Source of the DNA: an uncultured Bacteroidales bacterium
GTDB taxonomy: Bacteria; Bacteroidota; Bacteroidia; Bacteroidales; Paludibacteraceae
Direction of reading: 5' to 3'
DNA: 64,000 nt
Assembly: GCA_902782665.1 (NCBI GenBank)
Contig: CACZOA010000011.1
Span: forward strand, 1 to 64,000
In this document: one piece after another, positions 16,304 to 23,947 of the stretch
Layout of the letters: each line of letters opens with the position of its first letter
How positions within the stretch are numbered: position 1 is the stretch's first letter
Program-made: the position numbers and the translations under genes
Notes under the pieces: model-generated
What the model was told of the DNA's origin: nothing
The model's input: only the letters and a program-made list of their open reading frames with translations
Databases searched by the model: none

Positions 16304-17364
16304 AGTACGTCTCCAATATTAGAATCTGATTTCTCCCCTACTACTCGTACTTTCTCACCGTCTATCAAACGTGATGCTCCTGCTTTGACAATCTGTTCTG
16401 AGCCGTTCAATCCTGATTTAATCGCCACACGTCCTTCCGGTTTCATACCATCAAGTTCGATAGCTCTGCGAACGACTGTGCTATCTTCAGGGTTGTATAC
16501 CATCACAAAATTTTCGCCTGACTCATTAACTACACTTGCCATAGGGACAGTTAGACAATCACAAGATTTTTTATTGTCGAGACTCACCTTCACTTCTACA
16601 TTTTGTCCACTCACCGTCTTCTTGGTCCTATCCACAATGGCAAGATGCATCTTATACAATTGGCTTGCATCTGCTTTAGGTGTGATGCTGATGATTTGAA
16701 GCTTGACTGGTTTCCCTTCAGAGAAACGGCCAGAACAAGTGATTGATTTTATCTTATCTTTCTCCATGTATAGCGACGCGGGAATATTGCATACAACCTC
16801 CATCTGTTTTGTATCAAGGATTGTGAAGATTGGTGTTCCTGCATTCACCATCTCAGATGCTTCAAAATTCACACTCTGCACATAACCGTTTGTCGGAGCG
16901 TAAAGATTTGTATAAGAAAGCTTGTTCTTATATCCTTGAAGCGCGACGGAAAGTTGAGCCAATCCGCTTGATGCTTTGTCATAGTCATTTCCGGAGATAC
17001 TGTTACTCTGTTTTAGTTTGGATAGTCGGTCCACCTCTCGTTTAAGTTGATCATATTGAATCTGTGTGGCTTCAAGTTCTAGCTTGACATCTTTATCGTC
17101 AAGCATGGCAATTAGTTGTCCTGCCTTTACATAATCCCCCTCTTTAACGGCAATGTGGGAAATTTGGCCAGGCACTTTAAAACCGACGCTGATTTCTCGG
17201 GACTCCTCAATAGATCCTGCCATAGTTTTTACTTCTTCTAGTGAACCACACTGTGGCTCTGTAAGGATTACACTGTGGATTGTCTTTTTTTCAGCACCGT
17301 CTCTACCACAAGAGACCATAAGGGCAGATACAAAAGCGACACCCAATAATGTTCTAAATTTCAT
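16300..17364 (-). CDS. RND efflux membrane fusion (periplasmic adaptor) lipoprotein
   Basis: 354 residues. N-terminal lipobox ALMVSC with the modified Cys at 19. The lipoyl-type half motifs VGFKVPGQISHIAVKEGDYV and LYAPTNGYVQSVNFEASEMV flank a coiled-coil hairpin, followed by beta-barrel and membrane-proximal domains, as in AcrA/MexA. First gene of a three-gene minus-strand operon (adaptor, pump, channel). The 179 bases to the divergent AraC gene hold the promoter. Confidence 0.9.
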   Translation of the reverse strand: MKFRTLLGVAFVSALMVSCGRDGAEKKTIHSVILTEPQCGSLEEVKTMAGSIEESREISVGFKVPGQISHIAVKEGDYVKAGQLIAMLDDKDVKLELEATQIQYDQLKREVDRLSKLKQSNSISGNDYDKASSGLAQLSVALQGYKNKLSYTNLYAPTNGYVQSVNFEASEMVNAGTPIFTILDTKQMEVVCNIPASLYMEKDKIKSITCSGRFSEGKPVKLQIISITPKADASQLYKMHLAIVDRTKKTVSGQNVEVKVSLDNKKSCDCLTVPMASVVNESGENFVMVYNPEDSTVVRRAIELDGMKPEGRVAIKSGLNGSEQIVKAGASRLIDGEKVRVVGEKSDSNIGDVL

Positions 17365-17543
17365 ATTGCTTTGATGTTTATTTGTTTTTCATTACAAAAC
17401 TATAATCAAAAAGTCGCTATATTGTCTTATGAATCTCTACATGAATGTTCTATTTGTAATATGTTTGGTCGATATTGAAATATTGAATATTGATTACGAC
17501 GAATAGAACATCGTATTTGTCGGAGATTAATTACTTTTGTGAC

Positions 17544-18422
17544 ATGAAAACATTCAATACATTAGAAAGGGATCATTATGGTGTGACACTTTATGGAAAT
17601 AGGGATGTTAATATTTTCTATTCCATAAGGGATTTTAATTTTTCCGAAAACAACTCATTTCTTCTTGATGGCTTCACAATAATATTGATCAGAAGCGGAC
17701 ATGCGACGACAAATATAGGTGGCAAGCAGTATGAACTTAATAAAGGCAGCATCTTTATTTCGTCTCCACTCAATATTGCACAAAATGTGATGTCAAGTGT
17801 TGATTTTGATGTCGCAGGGCTATTCATTTCATCTGCTTTTGGAAAAAAACTTGCGATTGAAACCAATGCCGACATTGTTTCGTTCTATATTGATCGTATG
17901 TATAGGTTTCAGGCAATCAATGAAACAGATCAAGATTTATTTATCAAATATCTTGAAACTATAGCTCTACTTCTGAAGGATGAAAACAAACCTGATTTTG
18001 AGAAGATTCTTTATCCTCTTTTCCAATCATTTTGCCTGTTTATAAATACAATAGCAAAAGAAGAAAATGATTTTGAGGTACAGCAAACAGGAAGCAATTC
18101 AGCGGAGATATTGGTGAAACATTTCATCTATATGCTTTCTAATCAACATTCTAAATTTCTTAGTGTGGCAGAATACGCAGACAAACTACATATAACATCC
18201 AAATATTTATCTACAATTTGCAGATGTGTTACAAACAAAACTCCAAGTCAAATAATAAATGAGTATATAATAAGAGAAGTCAAAGCCCGACTGACAAATC
18301 CCAATCTTTCAATAAAGGAGATTTCCAATATCGTCGGTTTTGCCAACCCTTCCCATTTCGGTGTATTCATAAAAAGAAATACCGGAAAGACAGCACAAGA
18401 GTTGAGAGAAGAATTGATATGA
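17544..18422 (+). CDS. AraC family transcriptional regulator
   Basis: 292 residues from ATG 17544. The frame is open upstream to 17490, but a TACTTTTG element at 17532-17539 and the family's usual length favour this start. The N-terminal half is a cupin-like sensing domain (LNKGSIFISSPLNIAQNV). The C-terminal ~100 residues hold two helix-turn-helix motifs ending in ISNIVGFANPSHFGVFIKRN, the classical AraC signature. It is divergent from the efflux operon, so it is the likely local regulator, perhaps activating the pump in response to its substrate. Other targets cannot be excluded. Confidence 0.9.
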   Translation: MKTFNTLERDHYGVTLYGNRDVNIFYSIRDFNFSENNSFLLDGFTIILIRSGHATTNIGGKQYELNKGSIFISSPLNIAQNVMSSVDFDVAGLFISSAFGKKLAIETNADIVSFYIDRMYRFQAINETDQDLFIKYLETIALLLKDENKPDFEKILYPLFQSFCLFINTIAKEENDFEVQQTGSNSAEILVKHFIYMLSNQHSKFLSVAEYADKLHITSKYLSTICRCVTNKTPSQIINEYIIREVKARLTNPNLSIKEISNIVGFANPSHFGVFIKRNTGKTAQELREELI

Positions 18423-18613
18423 CGTGATATCGCAAACCCAAAGGCGAAATTTCATCAAAGAATTCTGTGTTTTTTTCTATGTCAGCTTTTATTCGTACAG
18501 GGTTAGATTCTGTGTCATCATAAATCAAACGTTGCCTCAAAATTAAAATTCAAACAGGTTATTAATCTGAAAATAAATGTTAAATTTGTATCGGTAAACT
18601 AACAAACTCTAAT

Positions 18614-19204
18614 ATGAAAAGACACTATTTTATTCTTCTAATTATCGTGGCATTGTCCATGATGCTTGCTTTCTATTTTTTTAATGGAACAAGTTCAGAT
18701 TCTGCGTCAGAATCATCTTCAGCTACAGTTTATGACTTCACAGTGATTGACAATCAAGGAAAAGAGGTCTCATTATCACGCTACAAAGGCAAAGTGCTTT
18801 TGATTGTGAATACTGCTACACGTTGTGGCCACACACCGCAATATGAGGAGTTGCAGCACCTTTATTCCGTCTACAAAGATCAAGGATTTGAGATTTTGGA
18901 CTTTCCGTGCAATCAATTTGCCGAACAGGCACCAGAGTCGGATGAAGAGATACAAAGTTTCTGTACTCTAAATTATCATACTGAATTTCCTCGATTTCAT
19001 AAGATCGACGTGAATGGCGAAAATAAAATTCCACTTTATGATTTTCTTGAGCATGCGAATGTGACAGACGATACAGCGGATGTGAGTATCGGTTGGAATT
19101 TCACCAAGTTTTTGGTCGGGAAAGACGGAAAGGTTATACGTCGTTTTGAAACAGACCAAAGAAAAGATATGATAGAGCCTGTTATTATTGAGGCGTTACA
19201 ATAA
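18614..19204 (+). CDS. Glutathione peroxidase family thiol peroxidase
   Basis: 196 residues with an N-terminal membrane anchor or uncleaved signal (5-25), then a thioredoxin-fold peroxidase. Active-site features: the Cys in NTATRCGHTPQYEEL (about residue 74), Gln in FPCNQF and Trp in GWNFTKFLV. The usual GGQEP after FPCNQF is AEQAPES. It would reduce hydroperoxides, most likely with thioredoxin as in other non-selenium bacterial members. The N-terminal segment places it in the periplasm or membrane. A TAAATTTG -7-like element lies at 18581-18588. A weak hairpin at 19223-19256 follows the gene. Confidence 0.9.
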   Translation: MKRHYFILLIIVALSMMLAFYFFNGTSSDSASESSSATVYDFTVIDNQGKEVSLSRYKGKVLLIVNTATRCGHTPQYEELQHLYSVYKDQGFEILDFPCNQFAEQAPESDEEIQSFCTLNYHTEFPRFHKIDVNGENKIPLYDFLEHANVTDDTADVSIGWNFTKFLVGKDGKVIRRFETDQRKDMIEPVIIEALQ

Positions 19205-19222
19205 AAGAAAAAGGAAAAAAGA

Positions 19223-19256
19223 GGGTGCTTCAAAATTATAAAATAGTGGAGCACCC
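19223..19256. terminator. Weak hairpin between converging genes
   Basis: GGGTGCT (19223-19229) pairs with AGCACCC (19250-19256) across a 20-base loop, between the peroxidase gene and the converging small membrane protein gene. There is no strong T-run, so termination is only probable. Confidence 0.4.
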
Positions 19257-19314
19257 GCTTTGTTATTAAAACTCTTTATTATTCATAGGAATGATAAATT
19301 CCAATTGGTTGCTT

Positions 19315-19515
19315 TTATGAATTTGAATTCAGCATTTTTCTACGTTCTTCCCTATCCTGCGATTGAACACAAGTCACTCCACGTTTACGCATCTCCTTAT
19401 TGCCACTTACATGACTGTTAGGAAACTTACCATTTTTAGTAAAGAAGATTTTGACACCAAACAGAAGGATGGCGACACCGAGAAACGCTATTGCAATAAG
19501 GATAGTCTTAATCAT
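19315..19515 (-). CDS. Small conserved Bacteroidota membrane protein
   Basis: 66 residues from ATG 19515 (an in-frame extension to 19599 overlaps the LRR relic and is not supported). One membrane helix (MIKTILIAIAFLGVAILLFG) is followed by a short basic cytoplasmic tail: FPNSHVSGNKEMRKRGV then TCVQSQDREER. From memory, this tail pattern (FPNxHVxGNKxMRxxGIxCxQSQDREA) is conserved across Bacteroidota as an uncharacterised small protein. The single conserved Cys is part of that motif. Function unknown. Confidence 0.75.
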   Translation of the reverse strand: MIKTILIAIAFLGVAILLFGVKIFFTKNGKFPNSHVSGNKEMRKRGVTCVQSQDREERRKMLNSNS

Positions 19516-19595
19516 ATTGTATCTATTGAATTGTTTTGCAAAATTAAGAAAATAAGTGTTTGATTGTGCGATTCTACAAAAAGATCTACAACATT

Positions 19596-20651
19596 TCATT
19601 TCTCAATTACCACCTCCTTGAATTTAGAAAATATAGGATGATGTCTGTATGCATAGCCAGTTCCTACAGGAACATATAACACACATTTCGATAAATCACA
19701 ATCGTCAAATGCATCAGATTTTGTTTCCACTTCTTTGATTTTTTCTAACAATGAATTTCAGTCAGACCACCACAGCCCTCAAAAGGGATAATTTGGAATC
19801 GGAATTGAAGTCAGACCGCTACAGCCTTCAAAAGCACGGATTCCAATGCTCGTCACCGAGTCCGGAATCTTAATTGAAGTCAGACTGCTACAACCTTCAA
19901 AAGCACAGATTCCAATGCTTATCACCGAGTCCGGAATCACAATTGAAGTCAGACCGCTACAGCCGGAAAATGTACCTGTTCCAATACTCGTCACCGAGTC
20001 TGGAATCACAATTGAAGTCAGACCGCTACAGCCGGAAAAAGCCCATTCTCCAATACTCGTCACCGAGTCTGGAATCATAATTGAAGTCAGACCGCTACAA
20101 CGGGAAAAAGCACCTATACCAATGCTTGTCACCGAATCCGGAATTGAAAAACATCCACATATTCCTTCTGGCACTGAAATTATTTCTGTCTTACTCTTGT
20201 TATACAACACTCCACTTTCTGAAGTATAATTAAGATTCTTTTCTGATACATTTATATTAGTTAAACTTGAACAGCCTCTAAAATCCCATTCTCCAATACT
20301 CATCACCGAGTTTGGAATCTCAATTGAAGTCAGACCGCTACAGCCCTCAAAAGCATGCCATCCAATGCTCGCCACCGAGTCAGGGATCTCAATTGAAGTC
20401 AGACCGCTACAGTTCACAAAAGCATGATCTCCAATGCTCGTCACCGAGTCTGGAATTTCAATTGAAGTCAGGCTGTGACAGTCCTCAAAAGCATGATCTC
20501 CAATGCTCGTCACTGAGTCAGGAATTTCAATTGAAGTCAGACAACCACAGCTCTCAAAAGCCCATTCTCCAATGCTCGTCACACCATCACGGATCACATA
20601 GTGTGTTTCTGTAGATTTCTCTTTATCAAGTATATCGTATTTATCTTTCAT
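19596..20651 (-). pseudogene. BspA-type leucine-rich repeat protein, C-terminus frame-broken
   Basis: From ATG 20651 an open frame runs to 19779 with about ten copies of a ~23-residue BspA repeat (LTSIEIPDSVTSIGDHAFED type). No signal peptide is seen. The frame stops after PIPNYPF. Reading the neighbouring frames restores the expected end: IPFEGCGGLTEIHC, then, after a second shift, IKEVETKSDAFDDCDLSKC and VLYVPVGTGYAYRHHPIF, ending at TGA 19596-19598. That is the usual closing segment of this family, so two frame breaks have cut about 60 residues from the C-terminus. The truncated protein may still be made. BspA repeats mediate surface or protein binding in secreted relatives. Confidence 0.75.
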
Positions 20652-21001
20652 ATTAAATCCATTTAATAGTTTTATATTGCAAGATAATAAAACCATTTGC
20701 AAATCTTATATAAAAAATTGAAATGTTGTCTATTTCTCCATAATTCTTTGATAAATTATTCTCCATTCTCCCCTAAAATACACCTAATATTGTCGATTTT
20801 TCATGGCAGAAATCCATTTTGATATGATATTTATATCATTTTATTAATCAGACAGATAATTTATTTGTGTTACATCAATTGCTTGATATTGTTACATCTG
20901 TCATCCATGAAAAAATGTTCATCTACATTGTTTGGTATCGAAATTTCATGTTGTTTTTACTATTGCCATTACTTTTGCAAACAGAACGATTACAAAAACG
21001 C
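20652..21001. other. 350-base divergent intergenic region
   Basis: Separates the LRR gene from the second tail-protein gene. TACTTTTG at 20970-20977 is a good -7 element for the rightward gene at 21002. No other feature recognised. Confidence 0.5.
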
Positions 21002-21478
21002 ATGAATATGGAAAAACGTATATCTTCAACTATTCTTGCTACTTTTATATGTGGCTCGATGTTTGCTGGCACTTTTATCGCTGGCAATGGGGTGTCTCAC
21101 TCCACTGATGATTTGAGGAAACTTGTTTTCTCTAATGGAAAGGTTGAGACTTATTTTAATGACGGCAGCATGACAACCTACGATTTCTCTTCTCTGCAAC
21201 GTATCTATTTCACTGATATCGTTGGGAATGATGAGCCTTCTATAGTGGATGATGTCGCCGACGGTTCTCTCCTTCTCTACCCTAACCCGGCTTCGGATTT
21301 TATCAATCTAAAAGGGGTGCCAGCAGACGCGAATATCACCGTCTTCAATATAAGCGGCATGGTGATTTCAAATATGCTTGCCGACGGGGATGTTTTGAGC
21401 ATCGACGTCGCAAACTATAAATCAGGTGTTTATTTTATTAAAATCAACTCTGATGTTGTTAAATTTGTAAAAAAATAA
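21002..21478 (+). CDS. Small secreted protein with T9SS-type sorting tail (pair 2)
   Basis: 158 residues from ATG 21002 (ATG 21008 is an alternative). A longer in-frame start at 20867 is rejected because the -7 element TACTTTTG at 20970 lies inside it. Signal peptide to about residue 27, a short module with VFSNGKVETYFNDGSMTTYD and FSSLQRIYFTD, then a sorting-like tail: LLLYPNPASDFINL, ITVFNISGMVISN, YKSGVYFIKIN, ending in Lys residues. Like the genes at 6308 and 23493 it has no catalytic domain and precedes a large pectin-related protein, here a pectate lyase 94 bases downstream. Function unknown; possibly a surface anchor or export partner. Confidence 0.7.
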   Translation: MNMEKRISSTILATFICGSMFAGTFIAGNGVSHSTDDLRKLVFSNGKVETYFNDGSMTTYDFSSLQRIYFTDIVGNDEPSIVDDVADGSLLLYPNPASDFINLKGVPADANITVFNISGMVISNMLADGDVLSIDVANYKSGVYFIKINSDVVKFVKK

Positions 21479-21524
21479 AATCGTATTTCAGGCGTTCTTG
21501 TTTTCGCCAGTTAAGCGGATTTCA

Positions 21525-21544
21525 TGCGTCTGCATATAGACGCA
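21525..21544 (+). promoter_or_regulatory. Hairpin between tail protein and pectate lyase
   Basis: Perfect seven-base stem TGCGTCT / AGACGCA with a six-base loop, 29 bases before the lyase start and without a T-run. It could stabilise a processed lyase transcript or attenuate read-through; the role is a guess. Confidence 0.35.
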
Positions 21545-21572
21545 CATTATAAACTTTGAAAAAATTAAGACT

Positions 21573-23429
21573 ATGAATAATAAATATATCCTTTTCAGTT
21601 TGGCTCTTGCCTCTGGATTTTCAGCATCTATGGCAGACAGTTTCAACGTCTTCATGAAGGATGGACGTGTGATTGAGTACACTACCGATATTGTCGACAG
21701 TGTGGTTTTTGTGAAGGATGGCGAATCGATCGGTCCTGTCACTCCAAACATTCCGTCGGACACAACGGCTGTGGTTCCTTCTGAATCAACTACCCCTGGT
21801 GTTGTTGCAACACAGGGCGACATCAAGGTCCTCACTTCCGGTGGATGGCTTGAGACATGTTTCGCCACATGGTCGGCTTTTTCTGGGGCTTCAAAGTATA
21901 AGGTTTCTGTCAAGAAGGCTTCAGAAAATAATTATGTTGATGTAGACGACGCGTTGATCCGCAACTATGGCAGTTTCTTCCGTGCTGACGCCCTTGGTTT
22001 GGCGGCTGGAGACTATAATCTAAGTGTAGTTGCTGTGGATGCCAACGGCAAAGAGATCTGTAAGCCATCTGTGTTGAAGATTTCGGTAAAGGCTCACGAC
22101 CGTTCTGGTTTTGCTTTCTCCAACGGTAATGTGCCCGGTGCTTATAATGCCAATGGTACTTTGAAGAAGGATGCTCTCGTGCTTTATCTGACAGACAATA
22201 CAAAGGATAAAGTTTCTGCTGAGATTGTCACATCAAGTAATGGCACTAAAACATCAGCTCAGGGAATCCAGAATATACTTACTCTATACAAGAAAGGTTA
22301 CGACACTCGCCCACTCTGCATCCGTTTGGTGGGAAATGTGAATGATCCTGCTGTCACTGATAAGGGTGATGTGTTGATTGATCTTGGCGGTACAAAACAG
22401 ACATGTGAAGGTGTGACTGTCGAGGGTGTTGGTGAAGATGCAGTGGCAAACGGTTGGGGTGTGAGAATCAAGAATGCCAAACTTGTGGAGGTCCGAAACA
22501 TCGGAACAATGAACTGCAACTCCAGTGAGGGTGACAACATCGGTTTGCAACAGTCTTGCGAATATGTGTGGGTTCACAACTGTGATTTCTTCTACGGTGA
22601 TGCCGGAAGTGATGCGGATCAGGTGAAGGGAGACGGTGCGTTGGACTGCAAGAAGTCGACTTACATAACATTCTCATACAACCATTTCTTCGATAATGGC
22701 AAATGTAATCTGCTAGGTTTGAGCGAGGGCTCTACAGAAGGTTTCTACATCACTTACCACCACAACTGGTATGACCATTCAGACAGCCGTCACCCACGTG
22801 TACGCTACTATTCAGCCCACGTCTACAACAATTATTATGACGGAAACGCTAAGTATGGCATCGGCTCAACTCTTGGATCGAGCGTCTTCTCTGAAAACAA
22901 CTATTTCCGCTCTTGTAAATTCCCTATGCTGACATCTATGCAGGGTTCTGACCTTTATGCGGAAAACGATAAGAGCACGACTGACAATGCGACATTCAGC
23001 AAAGAGGCTGGTGGCACAATCAAGTCGTATGGCAACAAGTTTGAGGGTAAGGTGACATACGTCTCTTATAACAATACGATATCTGCGTTGAAGGGAGAGA
23101 AAGATACTCGTGGCATTAATGGAAAGAGTGATTTCGATTTCTACGAGGCATCATCACGCAATGAGAAAGTGCCTTCATCTGTCACTTCGCTTTCTGGCGG
23201 CAACACTTACAACAATTTCGACACTGACTCATCCATCATGTATTCTTACACACCAGATTCGGCTGAACAGGCTGTTGAGAATGTGAAGGCTTTCGCTGGC
23301 CGTCAGAACGGTGGCGATTTCAAATGGACATTCACTACCGCTGACGATGAAAGCTATGCTGTGAATGCCTCTTTGAAGAGTGCGTTGACAAACTATAAGA
23401 CTTCGTTGAAAAGCATACAGGGAGAATAA
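21573..23429 (+). CDS. Secreted pectate lyase, family PL1
   Basis: 618 residues. Signal peptide (1-21), the short module VFMKDGRVIEYTTDIVDSVV shared with other secreted proteins here, a fibronectin-like domain (about 85-175), then a PL1 parallel beta-helix. Family motifs: DGALDCKKSTYITFSYNHFF (about 352-371) with the Ca-binding Asp residues, and YHHNWYDHSDSRHPRVRYYS (about 395-414), which carries the catalytic-type Arg. AHVYNNYYDG follows. The enzyme would cleave polygalacturonate by beta-elimination outside the cell. No sorting tail of its own. Probably transcribed with the preceding tail protein and the next pair. Confidence 0.9.
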   Translation: MNNKYILFSLALASGFSASMADSFNVFMKDGRVIEYTTDIVDSVVFVKDGESIGPVTPNIPSDTTAVVPSESTTPGVVATQGDIKVLTSGGWLETCFATWSAFSGASKYKVSVKKASENNYVDVDDALIRNYGSFFRADALGLAAGDYNLSVVAVDANGKEICKPSVLKISVKAHDRSGFAFSNGNVPGAYNANGTLKKDALVLYLTDNTKDKVSAEIVTSSNGTKTSAQGIQNILTLYKKGYDTRPLCIRLVGNVNDPAVTDKGDVLIDLGGTKQTCEGVTVEGVGEDAVANGWGVRIKNAKLVEVRNIGTMNCNSSEGDNIGLQQSCEYVWVHNCDFFYGDAGSDADQVKGDGALDCKKSTYITFSYNHFFDNGKCNLLGLSEGSTEGFYITYHHNWYDHSDSRHPRVRYYSAHVYNNYYDGNAKYGIGSTLGSSVFSENNYFRSCKFPMLTSMQGSDLYAENDKSTTDNATFSKEAGGTIKSYGNKFEGKVTYVSYNNTISALKGEKDTRGINGKSDFDFYEASSRNEKVPSSVTSLSGGNTYNNFDTDSSIMYSYTPDSAEQAVENVKAFAGRQNGGDFKWTFTTADDESYAVNASLKSALTNYKTSLKSIQGE

Positions 23430-23492
23430 AACGAGGAGAATGATGGTTTCTAGACGTAAATAGCAAAAACAAACACTAAAATTTTTACACAT

Positions 23493-23942
23493 ATGAAATA
23501 CTTGAAAGAAATTATATTGATTGTATCCTGTCTATTGTGGTCTGGATTTGTGATGGCATCACCGGAGATAAAGGTCAATGGAGAAACTATATCAAAGTCG
23601 CCCACACAAATAAAAATCAATGGAGACAATGTGAATGTGACATTCACAGATGGCTCGACATTGTCTTTCGACATGGATGACATCGTTGTGAATCTAAATG
23701 CTCCGACAGACATCACGACTTTGCAGAACAATCTGTTTACAATCAACACTGCTGTTGGAGACAATTTGGTTGTTACTGGAGTTAAAGCAGGAAAGATGTT
23801 GTCGATATTGTCAGTCACAGGCATTTCCGTCTACTCATGCCATACAGAGTCAAACGAAACAAGAATAGACATTTCTAATCTTGCATCTGGCGTATATTTG
23901 CTCAATGTTGATGGAAAAGTTGTAAAATTCATTAAAAAATAA
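23493..23942 (+). CDS. Small secreted protein with T9SS-type sorting tail (pair 3)
   Basis: 149 residues: signal peptide (about 1-22), a short module with IKINGDNVNVTFTDGSTLSF and DMDDIVVNL, and a tail with LSILSVTGISVYS, LASGVYLLNVDG and a final VVKFIKK, which looks like a shortened T9SS type A tail. Its stop is 5 bases before the ATG of the second pectate lyase. Third instance in the window of this gene order. No catalytic residues; function unknown. Confidence 0.7.
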   Translation: MKYLKEIILIVSCLLWSGFVMASPEIKVNGETISKSPTQIKINGDNVNVTFTDGSTLSFDMDDIVVNLNAPTDITTLQNNLFTINTAVGDNLVVTGVKAGKMLSILSVTGISVYSCHTESNETRIDISNLASGVYLLNVDGKVVKFIKK

Positions 23943-23947
23943 GACGT

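Noticed and set aside
19846-20229. Plus-strand open frames with regular repeats over the LRR gene
   Set aside because: They are antisense shadows of the BspA repeats; the minus strand gives the recognisable LTSIxIPDSVTSIG units.
20867-21001. Upstream in-frame extension of the second tail-protein gene
   Set aside because: A -7 promoter element lies inside it, and the ATG at 21002 begins a normal signal peptide.
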